From NCBI GenBank assembly GCA_030761205.1, contig JAULJL010000039.1, positions 2,676,001 through 2,740,000 on the forward strand: a stretch of DNA of 64,000 nt, written 5' to 3'. This DNA is from Fremontodendron californicum. Lineage: Eukaryota > Streptophyta > Magnoliopsida > Malvales > Malvaceae. Positions 43,179-56,159 of the stretch are shown here, one piece after another; positions within the stretch are counted from its first letter, which is position 1, and each line of letters starts with the position of its first letter. A program made the translations under genes and the position numbers. The notes under the pieces are model-generated. The model was not told the DNA's origin. It saw only the letters and a program-made list of their open reading frames with translations, and did not search any database.

Positions 43179-45068
43179 CTTATTGACAAAGAAAATAATC
43201 TCCTTCACAATAAGTAAAATTTAAAATCTTCACTGATCATTCATATATTTCTTTTCATGATCAATAATAAAAGTTTCTTTTTAACAGTTTTCTTTTTATT
43301 TATTTTTTTAGTTAAAGATTTCAACTTATGAAATCTTAATAAGTTGTTTTAATAAATTCTTTACTACTACAGAAGAAAAAAAAAATCTTACTATAGACAG
43401 TTGAATTATTCAACAAACACAGACAAGATGCAGCTCTAAAAGCATGGCAGCCCCTGTTTCTTTCTATGAGAGGAGACAAATTAGCCATCTTGAAATTCTA
43501 CAAAGTGTTACTGCATGCATTAAAGGGTTCTTAAAATGCCCAAACAAAATTTCAAATGTGAAATTTACCCCATTTCTCTCAGCTTCCCCCTTTTCTAAAG
43601 TTCCTGGCACTTACTTACTGGAAGCAAATGTTTGGAAATGCTTAAACTTCAAAATTGTTGGCAATTTGATCTGTGTGGATAGGTGTGCACTTATTGTTAT
43701 CCGGATTTGAGTGAGTGTCGAATACGAATATGTGTATGGGTATATTCAATTTTTTTAATTTTTTTGTTATATCTTTAAAAAATCATACCTCAATATTTAT
43801 ATTCAAATATGTCTCATACACATATTTACTTTGTCTTTCCATTTTGAAAATTTAAAGCCACAAAAAAAAGGACATTAACTTTTTGGGTTAATGACACGTA
43901 GATAACTAGAACTTGTCTTAACTTATCCTAACAAAGAATAGAATCCGAAGAGGTACTAAGCATCCACTTTTCTATGTAAAACTCAGTTCAAATATTAGGA
44001 AACAAATACACTAATATTATGTTTGAAAATATGAATTTGAAAATTTAAATTTGGATTTTATTTGTTATATAAATTATGAGAATAAAGTGTGTACATTATG
44101 TATAAATTAGTAAAGATTCAATATGATTATATATTTAAAAGGTATAAAAACATGAATTTTAAATTCACAAATAGCTATAGATATTTCAAATTCACCACTA
44201 AATAGGCATCCAACAAATCCATGAATTTGAAAAATAATCATCAATCTTATATTTACATGTGTTTTATTACACAATTTACACTATTTTTAAAATCCAACTC
44301 CATCTTTTGAAATCCAAGTTCTCAAACACAACCTAAAAGAACCAATGGATGAACCTGTTTAAAGGTAGGGTTATTCATTTGGCTCGATAGATTTGGTCCG
44401 TATTGGGCGGGCTTAAAAAAGGATTTTTCTAATTTGGGTCAGACCAGCTCGAATTACTATTCATCAATAAAAAATAATTTTATTTAAATTTAATTATAAA
44501 TATTAATATAAAAATATTTTTTTAATTTTTTAATATTATTTTAAGCAATAATTAATATGAGTGATATGAACTTTCGGACTAACTCGATCTAAACCTGAAT
44601 AAAAAAATAAAAAAATTCGAATCACTTCTTGACCTATGAACAAATCTACCAACACTGCTAAAGGTCTTTCCCTCCCCTCCCCTTCTCTCTCTTTCTATTT
44701 TGCATGTAAAAGCAACCAAGGAAGTTTTGGAATAAAGAAAACACACACCAAGAGATAAAAAAAAAAAAGAACCCATCATTGACGCCTTTGCCTGCCCTGT
44801 CTTTTTACAGTCCTTAAAAGAATTATGTACAAAAGCATGCTTGACTGGTCTTGAGCTTCTCTTGGCTTGTCTGCTTCTCTACTCCCTGGTGAGAGTCCAA
44901 CCTAAGTATATAACAAGGCCAACATATATACAAGTTACATACTTGTCAATGGCTCAGTCTTCAATAAACCCAAAATTTCAAAGAAAGAGTTTCAAACAAT
45001 TTAGATCAATTAATTTGGCTACATTTAGAGCCAACTTCTAAAACATAGACAAATTAAGTATACTAAAA
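43179..45068. other. Intergenic DNA with repeat remnants
   Basis: No supported gene. It holds a decayed CTATGTTAC MITE remnant near 43695-43850 (GTGAGTGTCGAATACG, TATGTGTATGGGTATATTC) and a TAGACC-family remnant near 44366-44653. The 88-codon ORF at 43444 and the 66-codon ORF at 44841 show no family features. Confidence 0.5.
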
Positions 45069-45452
45069 GCTAGTTTAGCATTGTTAAAAAAAAATTCTAT
45101 TAGAAGAAGCTTGGATTGAAAAAAGCATATTTAAAAAGTATGGTAAAAAAAATATAATTTAAGAATTTTTAAATGTTTGGCATTATTGTGAAAAAATATT
45201 GTAAGAAATTGAAATGTCAAAAAAATATGTTTAAAATAATAAAAGTTTAGAGACGTAAGAATAATAAAGTTATTTTATCCAAAAGTCAGCTTCTAAACCA
45301 TAAAAGTTCCATTTTTTTGGCCTTTTCGTTTGGAATACTAAACCATGATTTTAACCGTAAAAGCCAAAATCTTTTTTATCTGTTTAGCATTGCGTTTGCG
45401 ATGAAACACAACTTTTGACCTCAAAAATTATGTCAACAACAATGCTAAACGG
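45069..45452. mobile_element. MITE with GTTTAGCATTGTT inverted ends
   Basis: Left CTAGTTTAGCATTGTT, right (reverse complement) CCCGTTTAGCATTGTTGTT, enclosing about 380 bp of non-coding DNA. The target duplication is not resolved. Confidence 0.6.
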
Positions 45453-46592
45453 GACCAAGAACAAATTTTAATAAAGAATTTCTCTCACGATTTTGATTGA
45501 AGTTAAGGTAAAAAGGATGTTGTGTCTTTGATCATTGATACCTTATTTCACCAACTTCATGCCATGGCCATGTACATGTGCCTTTGATCATATGAAATCC
45601 ATCAAGTTCTTCATTCCTTTTTTTGAATTGGAGTAAAATGTTTTCTTTTAACCTTTCTTTTGGAGGCTTCATATTATTGTTTTGAAGAAAGAAGATCTTG
45701 GAATTGCTATGATTTTGTAAAAATAATTAGGTTTAAAATAATTACAAGGAACACTATCTGGCATATATAAACCGGAAAGATTAGAGGAGCTACAATGGTG
45801 TGTTATTCTTGGGAAAGGGTTTTCTCAATTATTTTCACTTTTTTATTTTTAAAAACAATTTTCTTCCGAATTTTTAAAACTTCATATGAAATCTAGAATA
45901 CCTTTTTATAAAATTTAGAATTGGAAAGAATTAGCACCATTTTAATGCAAGTTATGTGATCATGATTATAGTGTCTAATTTGATCTTTGTAAGTATCTAA
46001 ATTTAATTATGAAAAAATATATATTAATATAAAACTAATTTTTTAATATTTTTTAAATAATAAAATAAAATTTCCAAGCCGGATCAAACTTTAAACAACT
46101 AAACTTTTTCAATCAACAAATTAAATGATTAGCACAAATACCAAGATGAAGATGCTTATTAAGTATTATAAGTCAATAAAGTGATATGTACTAATGATCT
46201 ATGCAATCAGCATCAGATGGTAGTTGGAAAACCTAGTTTTTCATGACTAGGAAACTTGAATTTGAATCTAGTACATTTTCCATTACAAAATGGTGAACTT
46301 AATAATTGGAGGATAGAAAATGACCTGACTGGAATCTGGTTAAATCATTGCTTTAAGGTGTCTAAATTTCTTCCACAAATTGGCCAAAAAAATATTTTGG
46401 ATTGAAACAGTTGGCTTAATTCATTCGTAGAAGTGTAACAACTAGATAACTTTGACAAATGATTAAGTTACTGATCCCAAATTAACATGATATATTAATG
46501 AAAGAGGATTTGCATCTAACACAGAACTTTCCATCATATATAATAAAAATATCTACTAGTTAGACTTTTTCCATCTGAAACGTGGATATAGT
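45453..46592. other. AT-rich intergenic DNA
   Basis: About 1.1 kb; nothing supported on either strand. Confidence 0.5.
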
Positions 46593-46768
46593 CTATGTTA
46601 TTTGAATTCGGATAAATATTAAATACGGATATGTGTTTGATATGAGTATACTCAATTTTTAATTTTTTTTTTATATATTTGGAAGATCATATCTCATATA
46701 TGTGTTCGAATATATATCGTATCGGATACGGATATTTTAAGAAAAATAAAAAGTTCGAAATAACATAG
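46593..46768. mobile_element. CTATGTTAC MITE, copy 6 (diverged)
   Basis: CTATGTTATTTGAATTCGG to CGAAATAACATAG, about 176 bp, with internal GTATACTCAATTTTT and GATATTTTAAGAAAAAT blocks shared with the family. More diverged than the ENR copies. Confidence 0.72.
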
Positions 46769-47009
46769 GTTATAGATATTTATCCTACCTGAACCTGATA
46801 GATAGAATAGAACATTCATCGACCAGCTGTCTCTAAAGAAAGAGGAGAGCATATAATTCTGGAAAAATTCACTGATGTTTTTCTTCAACTTTTTTTCCTC
46901 CCCTAAAGTTGTTTTCAATATATTTAACAGAAAAGAAAATTGAGGAATTCCCACAAGTTCAATTCAAGGGCTTTAGAGGCAGATCCAGTACTCCCACCAA
47001 CTTTGCAAG

Positions 47010-47209
47010 CTATGTTGTTCCGACTCTTCATTTTTCTTAAAGTATTCGTGTCTGACACTTGTGTCCGACGCATATTCAGACATGAATATGAGGATATGAT
47101 CCCCAAAAACTCTCCAAATACATAAAAAAAAAACTTAGAATAAATCGAACATACCCATAACGAACACATATCCGTATCTGATGTTCACATCCAAATCCAA
47201 ATAACATAG
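47010..47209. mobile_element. CTATGTTAC MITE, copy 7
   Basis: CTATGTTGTTCCGACTCTTC to CCAAATAACATAG, about 200 bp. Flanks TTTGCAAG and CTTGAAAG are a weak 8-bp duplication. It lies about 250 bp downstream of the DUF761 gene's stop codon. Confidence 0.8.
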
Positions 47210-47452
47210 CTTGAAAGTGCAAACCAAAGCATCACAAATTTAACAGAAGAATTGCACATAATACCCCATACTTTATCATGTACAATTCTCCAAACACAAA
47301 ATAAGAGATGAAAAGTTACAAGGATTAAAAGGAAAAACCCTCCAGTCTCTCAATGACTACACTTTCCTTACCCCCCATCAATGTATGTCACATGCAAAAG
47401 TTTGGGAAAGCAAAAAAAAAAAAAAAAATAGCTAATAATTAAGAAAAAACCT

Positions 47453-47980
47453 TTACATGCTTCTAGCCATCATTTCCTGGAATCTCCTGTAAGACTCCTG
47501 CTTCTCCAACATAAACTTTTCATGACAATTGGCTATAAACATTTCTGCTAGCCTATCAATCTCATTGATATCTGTCTCACCAGTAGAATTGCCATTAACT
47601 TTCTTTTCTTCTAGCCATTGAAGGTAACCTGAAAGCTCAGACCCCACAGTATCCTCATCACATTGCTCAGTTAAAATAACTGAATTCCAGGTTGAATCAT
47701 AGTACAAATGAGTTGCAGTAAACCCTTGTAGAACTGGAGCTGGAACTGGTGTAACATGGGAAGAACACCAATTATAGTGTAGCCTAAATGAACCAAAGAA
47801 TAGCTTCTTGTGCTTGTAATTATTTTTTTTGGTCTTTGAGTTGGAAATTATGAAAAATTGTATAGGCTTATTGTTTTCATTATAAATTTGAATAAGAATG
47901 GATTTTGCTTTGGAAAAGGCTCGAATGAGACGATAAACTTGAGCATAGATGAGGGTGTGAATTAGAGTTTTGATCTTCAT
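47453..47980 (-). CDS. DUF761 (cotton fiber expressed) domain protein
   Basis: 175 residues, intronless, minus strand. The N-terminus MKIKTLIHTLIYAQVYRLIRAFSKAKS is amphipathic and typical of this plant family. The C-terminus EIDRLAEMFIANCHEKFMLE followed by KQESYRRFQEMMARS is the DUF761 signature (about residues 138-175). No signal peptide in the usual sense and no catalytic motif. Family members are small and of unknown biochemical function; some are expressed in fibres or respond to stress. A TATAAA lies about 115 bp upstream. The frame is complete with no sign of decay. Confidence 0.88.
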   Translation of the reverse strand: MKIKTLIHTLIYAQVYRLIRAFSKAKSILIQIYNENNKPIQFFIISNSKTKKNNYKHKKLFFGSFRLHYNWCSSHVTPVPAPVLQGFTATHLYYDSTWNSVILTEQCDEDTVGSELSGYLQWLEEKKVNGNSTGETDINEIDRLAEMFIANCHEKFMLEKQESYRRFQEMMARSM

Positions 47981-48093
47981 GGAGCTTAAGCTTGAAGATA
48001 TGGTGATTTGAATGAGAAGGCGCTTGGAGGGGGAGCAAGGTTTTTAGGTAGGACTGGCCAACCATTTTTAATTGGAACCATGTTTTAATGGAG

Positions 48094-48099
48094 TTTATA
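48094..48099 (-). promoter_or_regulatory. TATA box of the DUF761 gene
   Basis: TTTATAAA palindrome, reading TATAAA on the minus strand, about 115 bp upstream of the start codon at 47980. Confidence 0.5.
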
Positions 48100-48251
48100 A
48101 AGGGTCTTGATTACCAATTTGCCACTTGATTGAGTTATTTAAAGCATTGCCATCTATCCTTTTGCAGTTTTAGGAGTAGCACTCTTGCCTTTTGGCTTTT
48201 CTATGGATTTAGAATTTGAGAAGGACATGAACATAAAAAAATTATGACTTT

Positions 48252-48690
48252 GTTTGGTGGCATAAGGGTGAGCATTAATCGGTTTGAATTGATTTAATCG
48301 ATTGAATCGATTAAATTTAGTTAATTCGATTTGGTTTATTCAATTTTGAAATTAATCGATTTATTCTGTTAGCTCGGTCGGTTATCGGTTTTTAAAATTG
48401 AGAATCGAATAGGCCGAACTAACCGATCTTTTTAATTTAATTTTAGATATATTATAAATAAATATATTTATATAATAATTTACAATTATATATAATATAG
48501 CATTATAATACATAATATACAATAAATTAATTAATTTTTAAATAGTTAGAATCGATTAAATCGATCGAACCGATCAACTTAATCGGTTTCGATTTTTTCG
48601 ATTTTAAAACTGTTTGTCGATCGATTCGGTCAGTTTTATAAATTTAATCAATTTAATCATTTTTGAAATTTTAAAATCGAACCAACAGCA
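48252..48690. mobile_element. GGGTGAGCA-type dispersed repeat (partial ends)
   Basis: AAGGGTGAGCATTAATCGG left end and an interior of AATCGGTTTGAATTG / AATCGATTAAATCGA words, related to 56160-56645. The right end is eroded. Confidence 0.45.
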
Positions 48691-49404
48691 ACCCAATATG
48701 ACTGATTTAAGTGATAAGTCACTATTTTTTAAAATAAATTGTCAGGACTGGCAGAAGTTGACCATGTTCAAAATCATATATGCTTAGCGTAGAAAAAATA
48801 ATATGTTTCAAATAATCTACTTCAATGTTAATCTGGATTTACAAGCTCGATTTAGCGATACTTCCTTTACAAAACCTCCAAAGATTTACTTGATCTATTC
48901 TTGAACAACTTCTTGATCTGTCTCATAATTACAGTTCACTATAAAATTAACTGCAAATTTAAGCTAAAGTTAATTGAATGGTCCAACTGTGTTTTCTCTG
49001 CTTCTTAACATTAATCAGCTCAGTAATTTTCTTTCATTTGCTTCATATATAACTAAATAAAGCTTGGAATCTTAGGCCATGCAGGGAATTTTTTGGATTT
49101 TGGTAGCAAGCAAATCTCAAGGCTTTTATTATCCCACAAGAGGCCGCTTACGTATTTTGAAAATTTGGCACTTCTTTCACTATTTAAAACTGTAACTGGG
49201 GCCATTTTGGCTTTAACCCAGAGCGGTAAAGTAACTTGGGGATGAGGTCTATGGTAGGTTTTAACACTTGTAAATCTTTAAAAACAGTATAAGCAACTCG
49301 AGAACGGCTATTAAGGCTTAATATCCGCCATTAAATTACCTCTCCAAGGAATACTATAATCTGCCTCTTATCAATATTTGGAACTAGAATTTATTAGTTT
49401 GCAA
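48691..49404. other. Intergenic DNA
   Basis: Nothing supported on either strand. Confidence 0.4.
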
Positions 49405-49826
49405 CAGTGTTAAAAAAATTGGACCAGCCGATCGGACCGGTTCATGAATCAAAAATTGATGACCTGTTTGGTCCAATGTATATAATAGAGTCGAGAATTC
49501 TTTGAACCGACAAAAACCGGTTGAACTGGTAAAAACCCGAAAAAATTAGTTTTAATATTTTTTTAAAAAAAAATTATTATATGTGATGCAATTTGAATTT
49601 TTAAACCCTTGAATTTATATTAAAAATCATATCATTTAGTCAAATACATATTTTTATTAAATATTTACTATATTTAACACTTATTTAATATTAAAATTAC
49701 TTATTTAATATTAAACTTTTTTTTTAATGCAACCGTACGGTTCAACCGATCTAATCGATCGGACCTGTTGAACCAGTATTCGGAAGTTTCACCAGTTTGA
49801 CCTCCAATATGATTTTTTAAACATTG
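49405..49826. mobile_element. CCGGTT-rich hAT-like repeat
   Basis: AGTGTTAAAAAAATTGGACC left end and CCAATATGATTTTTTAAACATTGG-like right end face each other around CCGGTTGAACTGG and GGTTCAACCGATC words. A related, more diverged copy lies near 60225-60556. Confidence 0.5.
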
Positions 49827-52540
49827 GTTTGCAATCAAACCTTTACTAGCTCAGATCTTTAAGAACTAAAATTCTTTGAACATTTTCTGGTTTTTGTTGT
49901 GATGCACTTCTCTAAGAAATCTTTGTGTGTTCACAATACATAACTTGGAAGCACTTATTTGACCATATTGGACAAAAGCTTTGAAAATTCCACTATGTTT
50001 CAGCTAAACTTAGCATTGAAAGTAAAAGAATATCTAATTAGTCTTTTTCTACTGTGTTAGCAATGCATAATTTCCTGGCAACTTTGCCTCAAGACTTTTT
50101 TACTTGAAGCCGAAATAAGCTTGGAAAGCTCTTATTGTTGTGGATATTGGAAACTAATATTGTATGCATAGGGTTGTAGACTTTGCTCAAAATTTTAAAT
50201 TGTGATTGCTGATGCGCATTTATCGTGATTACGAACATAATGAATATTATCACGATCAATTACGATAAATATCAATTAAGAAAAAAAATTGAAATCGCAA
50301 AATAGCAATCATAACATCGTGTTACGATCGCTGAAAAAAACGGATTGACTATACTTTGAAGATGATAGGGATTTTGATGACTTACCTGAACTAAATAAAA
50401 AAAAGTAATTAAGTTAATGTGACAAGAGAACAAAATCAAAACTCAACTCCATCCACCAAACTATTGAAAAGGAAAAGACAACCAATGCTGAAATAGAGTT
50501 TTGTAAACTTATTGTGGAAAAAGCAGCAGATTGACCAATAATTATTATAGAAAATGAAGGTAAACCTTATGATTTGAAAAAAAAAATAAGGTCCTTTTCC
50601 TGACAGACCCGGATTTAATTAACTAGTTTCCAAACAGTACTTTCTGAAGCAGTCTGTGTCTAACCGCCAATAGTTTTCAACTTGCTTGTAACTTGCCCTA
50701 AAAATCTAAAGGGAGAGACAATAACTTGTACCCTTGGAATTGCACCCGAATCAGACTTAGAAGCTACCAAATTCTTTATTTTTTAAAAAATATTTATATT
50801 TGATACATGTGTTCATACATATTCAGATACGGATATATATTTATTTATTTATATTAGTATATAAAATTAAATTAATTTTATATACTTTTATAATTTTTTA
50901 TATAATTTATATTTGTTTAATTCGATTATCGTATTTTATAATTTATTTACGTAAATAATGCATATCAAATTTTAAATAAATTAAAAATATCTCACTATTT
51001 GTTCGATGTAAAAAATTCAATTGTTAAATATATAGTGAAAAAGATAATATTTTCGATTAATATGATAGAGATATCGGATTGATTCGAAACTTTACGTGCA
51101 CGATGAGTACTATTATATTACTGAATTCAACGGTCAATTTATTAAAATATTAATCGTATATAAAAATAATAAAAATATATAAAATTAATTAATTTTACAC
51201 TAATATAAATAAAAACTTCTCAATATATATATATATATATAACAAGATACATAATTATTTGATAATGTTTAAAGGTTCAATATTCTTGTATTAAACTAAT
51301 TATTATTAATTGAATGAATTTCACATCAAATTTAATCTTTATATGCTTATTTAAATAATATGTTTTAAACAACACATTTTGTTTTATATGAAATGTGATC
51401 ATAGTTAAATCAATTTTTTTAATCATGTATTATTATAGCAAAAGATTGGGGGTAGTAAGATATTTGACCAACAATAATTTTTAAGTTTTAGTATAACTTC
51501 ATTTACCTAATTGAAATATCTTTAGCCTAATTTTTTCATATTTAGCCTAAAGTATCTAAAGAAGTTCCCTTTCTTTTTACCAATTAAGCCAATCAAGTTT
51601 ATAAAAATGAATTTAATGAAAAAATTCAATGTCTTAAATACCTACTAATATACTTTTCAAGATTAAGATGCAGGCTAAAACATTAGTATGAAAAATTTGT
51701 CCATAAACTTTTTTTTTTGGAATTTTTATAATATAGCTTACAAAATTAAAAGCCCAATCAAAGGTTTTTAACATTAAATTATATAAATTTAATAAAAAAA
51801 TGAAAAACAAAGAGAGAAAATACAAATACCTAATAATAAAATCAAAAAATTAAATGAACAAAGATTGTTAAACAATTAAATTAAATATTATTGTAAAAAA
51901 ACTAATATATATTATACAATAAACATGTTCAATGGTCAGGTAGCTCACTCAGTCCGTATTGAGTTTGACATAGATAGAGTTTTTTTACATCGGATCGATC
52001 TGACTCGAATTACTGTTTATATAATAAAAAATTATTTTTTATTTTAATTTAATTACAAAATATATATATTATTATATTTTTAATTTTTAATATTATTTAA
52101 ATAATAAAATGATTCGACGGATTAGTCCGAACCTACCAAAACCGAACTCGAATAAGAAAAATAAAAAATTTCAGATTACATCCCAATTCTATTCATTAAC
52201 AAATCTATTATAATAATATAATAATATAAGAAAAAGACTAGTCTAGCCAGGCTTCGGACCTAAATACACTATAAAAGGTCATATCCACGCGCCTATATAT
52301 TTACCTTTGAAATTCACTCACGACCTTACTTGCGCGTATGATTGAAACCAAGTCTCAGCTCATAGAATCTCTATCCAACAAGGGAAAATCCTGCGTACTA
52401 AGAGTTATACTTATGTTATGCCATAATCACCGTACACGTGTGAGTAAAAGCCACCCAAAAACCACAGTCAAATTACAGAAATTGTTCTTGACAGTGAGCA
52501 AAGTCTGCTACTTTTTCTACTTTAATTTTTAAACCAAAAG
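49827..52540. other. AT-rich intergenic DNA
   Basis: About 2.7 kb without a supported gene. It contains a TAGACC-family remnant near 51920-52205 and a (TA)n run near 51222-51241. Confidence 0.5.
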
Positions 52541-52550
52541 AAAAATCCTT

Positions 52551-52556
52551 TATAAC
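52551..52556 (+). promoter_or_regulatory. TATA-like element of the AT-hook gene
   Basis: CCTTTATAACACTTTC, followed by a pyrimidine-rich leader (TCTCTTCTCTTAGCG). Transcription would start near 52580. Confidence 0.45.
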
Positions 52557-52897
52557 ACTTTCTCTTCTCTTAGCGTTTCTCTTTTCAACCTTGCCTCTCT
52601 GCTGCTTAGCTCTCTTGAAAATTCATCCTTATGCTTTGGATGATGTTTCCTTTTAACTTACACCATATTATCTGATCTGGGTTTTCTTTCTTTCTCATTC
52701 AGATCATAGTTTTCAAGAAAACTTTCCTTTGTTCTTTGTTGGCTTCACTCTTGAAAACCATTGAAAGAAACAAAAACAAAAGCAAAAACCCAGCTTATTT
52801 TTTCCTTGGGGTTTTAATAACTTCCTTGATTGGTACAATGAGATTCTGAAAAATGGGATTTGTGTCAAAGATACAGAATATTGATGTATGTTTGAAG

Positions 52898-54074
52898 GTC
52901 AGCTTCATTTTTCTCATTTCTTTCTTTATATGTAAATATTTCTTTTATGGTGTATTGCTTTATGAGAAGTTAATGCTGTGTTTGGTGGTGTAATTATAGG
53001 AAATGAAGAATATATATATATATATTCTGAGTCATAGATTTCATATCTTTTGGGACTTCAGAATATGAAAAACTTTTGCTTTACTCCACCTTAGATTACT
53101 GTATCAGAGATGATGTGAGTTTTATATTGGAAGGTAAATAACATGAAAAGTTTGAAGTTACGGCTTTTGTATGGATTTGGGTTTTCTCTATTGTTAGTTG
53201 GGTTACTGAAAGTTGAAGATTGCATGGATTTGTTGTCGGGTTAAATACAGTTCGAAATTAGGTTGATTTGTCTTGCATCTTTTTAATTGCTTTATTCTCT
53301 TTCTATCCAATGATTTATGTCTTTATTAACTCTCTGATCGAGTTTTTTATGCTTTGATTTATTCCCAGAAAATGTAGGAAAAGAAAGAGGAACTAAAACA
53401 AGAAAATGCATTTCTTATTAATTAAAAAGGGCAAAACCTGCAGTTGGATGAATCATATAGGAGTTTCTGTTGTGGTTTAGGTGAGTTTTACAAAGTTTCT
53501 TAGAAGAGGAAACTTAAAAAAATATATATCTAAGCTTGCAATTTCTTTTGTTAAAGTTTTTTGCAACAAAAGGTAACAAGGGGTGGATATTTTTGTTGCA
53601 ATGATGAAATGATTACATGAAAGTTTTTCATTTACTTTGTATTGCCTTTTGGTTTTAGGCCCTGCCTTTCTATTTAATTTATGCATATCAACTGATAGTA
53701 TACTCAACTATTTTGCTCCGACTCTTCGTTGTTCTTGAAGTACCCGTGTCCGACACTTATTCGGACATGGTTATGGTGGTATGATCCTCCAAATATATGG
53801 AAAAACTTAGAAAAATTTGATCATACCCGTGTCGGACACATACCTGAATCCGACATTCACCCCCGAGTCCGAGTAACATATGTATACTCAATTGTATTGT
53901 TGACAATGGCATGATATGTATTTCACTTAATCTTTAATTAGATTTGGAAAATGGCGTGTGGTATTTCATTTTTTTCTGTCTCTTAATAATATCTGCTCTT
54001 TCTTATTATTGTCATGGTTCATTTGTTATTTGATGTCAATTTTTTGGACTGAACCTATCTTTTTGTCTTTGCAG
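52898..54074 (+). other. 5' UTR intron of the AT-hook gene
   Basis: Donor GAAG|GTCAGC at 52898 and acceptor TTTGTCTTTGCAG ending at 54074, 48 bp before the start codon. It carries one CTATGTTAC MITE. The donor is not a strong match and other sites are possible. Confidence 0.45.
53708..53880. mobile_element. CTATGTTAC MITE, copy 8 (in AT-hook gene leader intron)
   Basis: CTATTTTGCTCCGACTC to CGAGTAACATA, flanked by TATACTCAA on both sides (left flank to 53707, right flank from about 53883), a target duplication of at least 8 bp. Confidence 0.83.
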
Positions 54075-54122
54075 AAACCTTCTTCAGTTGTTTGAAATTG
54101 TTTTTAAAGTGGTTCTTGTACC

Positions 54123-54539
54123 ATGAGAAGAGGTAGAGGAAAAGTAAAGAAGCCGACTGTTGTTTCTTCTCGTGAAGATCCTGGAAGTGGTGGTGACGAT
54201 GAAAAAATTCCGGCACATAAGAGAAGAGGAAGGCCGCAAAAGCAATTGAAGGATGATATCGAGGAAGATGAAGTGGAGAAGACAGAAGAAGATGGTGAAG
54301 ATGTAAAAGGTTCCGTTCCTATCAAGGAGATAAAAAATCAGGCTGCCACAGAGAAAGGAAGGAAGAGGAAAAGGTCAATGCAGGCAAAAGAAAACATAGA
54401 TTCAGTCAAGAAAGAAAATGGCATTACAACAATGTCAAGCACTGATGATTCAACTAAATCTGTTGGATATCGACAAAATGGTAGCAGGCGCAAAAACAAG
54501 CCTCGACGTGCGGCTGAAGCTGTTGTTGATTGCAAGTGA
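54123..54539 (+). CDS. Small basic AT-hook protein
   Basis: 138 residues, very rich in Lys, Arg, Glu and Asp. It starts MRRGRGKVKKP and has an AT-hook core in HKRRGRPQKQLKDD (about residues 36-49), the motif that sits in the minor groove of AT-rich DNA. An acidic block follows (DIEEDEVEKTEEDGED). The C-terminal half has further basic patches (GRKRKRS; SRRKNKPRRAAEA), consistent with nuclear localisation. There is no other domain, so a chromatin-associated role is inferred from the hook only. The frame can be read to TGA 54537-54539 or, if an intron 54536-54853 is spliced, into a 49-residue extension to 55004. Both ends are plausible. Confidence 0.8.
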   Translation: MRRGRGKVKKPTVVSSREDPGSGGDDEKIPAHKRRGRPQKQLKDDIEEDEVEKTEEDGEDVKGSVPIKEIKNQAATEKGRKRKRSMQAKENIDSVKKENGITTMSSTDDSTKSVGYRQNGSRRKNKPRRAAEAVVDCK

Positions 54540-54853
54540 GGTTCAAGATAACCCATCACCATGGATTTTACCTTCTTTTTCATACCTGATATATCATCCC
54601 AAAAGTAATTGCTTGTTTCTCATGTATGGATCCAAGTGTTTCTTTTTGTCACATTTTATTTGTTTTTGTAGTTTCCGAATTTTATTTCACTAATGGATAA
54701 TTTTGGTTGGAAGTTTTTTGATAAGTTTGCAGTGCATGCATGTAATATTCCATGGGGTTACCACAAATTAAAAATTCATTTTGGTTAGTCTTTTGCTAGT
54801 GGGATTTTAACAGAACATATGTTTGAAGATGTTACTAATGTTTTTAATTCTAG

Positions 54854-55004
54854 AAAGCAGAGAATGAGTGCTTTTGTGCAGGATTTTTATTTTCTTCCTG
54901 TGGGTACAAGGAGAAAGGCCTATGATGCAATTCGAGGTTCGGAGAAAGAAAATCAAGTCTTGAAGCTGGAAAACAGGTGGAGTAAATGTGCTTGTATATG
55001 TTGA
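54854..55004 (+). CDS. Possible last coding exon of the AT-hook gene
   Basis: A donor CAA|GTGAGG at 54536 lies one base ahead of the stop codon, and an acceptor TTTTTAATTCTAG ends at 54853. Joining them keeps the phase (AA + A gives Lys138) and adds 49 residues (KQRMSAFVQDFYFLPVGTRR...), ending at TGA 55002-55004. The total would be 187 residues. The open frame could also be 3' UTR that happens to be open. A further donor-like AACAG|GTGGAG lies at 54977. Confidence 0.35.
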
Positions 55005-55378
55005 TGAACTAAAGCGACGAGCAGATGGCTGTTGTGAAAGAAATGCCGGATTCTTGTGAGTTACTTATGCTTAAAATGGTTGAAATGGCTGCTAAAGTTT
55101 TTACTTTTACATACACTGAGATTCCTTTCTGCAATTTGGTAAAGAAAATCAGTTTATAATCAAGGGTGAGGGTGCTGTAGTTTTTCCTTTTTCTCTGCTT
55201 CTAAGCCCTTTCACTGCAAGGCTTCTTTTAGCTGTTGGCGACAGCCGATAGGTGTAATGATTAAAATATTAGTTTGACACGCTGATGGAGGAAATCAGTT
55301 ACATGTAAATCATGCCATAGTCATCTTTAGTAGAAACTGCATATCATCCTTATTATGTATCATACATATAGAAAATAG

Positions 55379-55564
55379 CTATGTTACTCGGACTCGGCTG
55401 TGAGTGTCGGATACGAGTATGTGTCCGACACGGGTATGTTCAATTTTTTCTAAGTTTTTCCATGTATTTGGAGGGTCCTTAGAGGGTCATTTCCTCATAC
55501 CCATATCCGGATATGCGTCGGACATGTGGTACTTCAAGAAAAATGAAGAGTCCGAGCAATATAG
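55379..55564. mobile_element. CTATGTTAC MITE, copy 9
   Basis: 186 bp, CTATGTTACTCGGACTCGG to CCGAGCAATATAG. Flanks GAAAATAG and CAAAATAG agree at 7 of 8. It is close to the ENR copies in sequence. Confidence 0.87.
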
Positions 55565-56159
55565 CAAAATAGATCTACTTATTCACACAATCTCTGGTTC
55601 TGTAGTCTATATTGCATCGTTTTGCTTTTTCGTCCATTTTGCATGTTTCTTTGGTTTACTTCACATAAGCTAATAGCAAATCTCTGATCAAACATTATGA
55701 ATAAAATCTATAATACTAAACCTGTATTAAGAACATAAAATAATTTTGTTGATAAAGGTTAAAAATTACAGAACAAAATGTTGGTTGTTGCCATTAAGTT
55801 AAAAAAAAAACAACAACATTTTTGTTCTGATTCAGTTTAGCTTTTGGTTGAGTGCTTTCGAGGTTTCAGATAGGCCCATTGATCCTCAATTCTTCATAAA
55901 CTAAAGCCACCTGTTTAATGCATGTGTTTCCATGTCTGGGGATTAGGGCAATTGTGAGTTATGACTTGTGAGATAGTCCCAATGTGTCAACAACAATTAA
56001 AACTTGTTTTTTGTTGCATAACTAATGATTAACAGATAACATAGCACTTTGCTTCTTCTTGAATGAAAATAAAGTTTTCCTTTCCTTCCTGTTCATACTT
56101 TAGTCTGCATTTTCGAGTAGCACATTTCGTATGCCATTCTGTTGATAGTAGATTTTTTT
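55565..56159. other. Intergenic DNA
   Basis: Nothing supported beyond the possible 3' end of the AT-hook transcript. Confidence 0.4.

Noticed and set aside
43444..43710. 88-codon ORF as a gene
   Set aside because: No recognisable domain; its end runs into a decayed MITE and no promoter or splice context is visible.
44579..44779. 66-codon minus-strand ORF
   Set aside because: Low-complexity (CT-rich) stretch next to a MITE remnant; no family signal.
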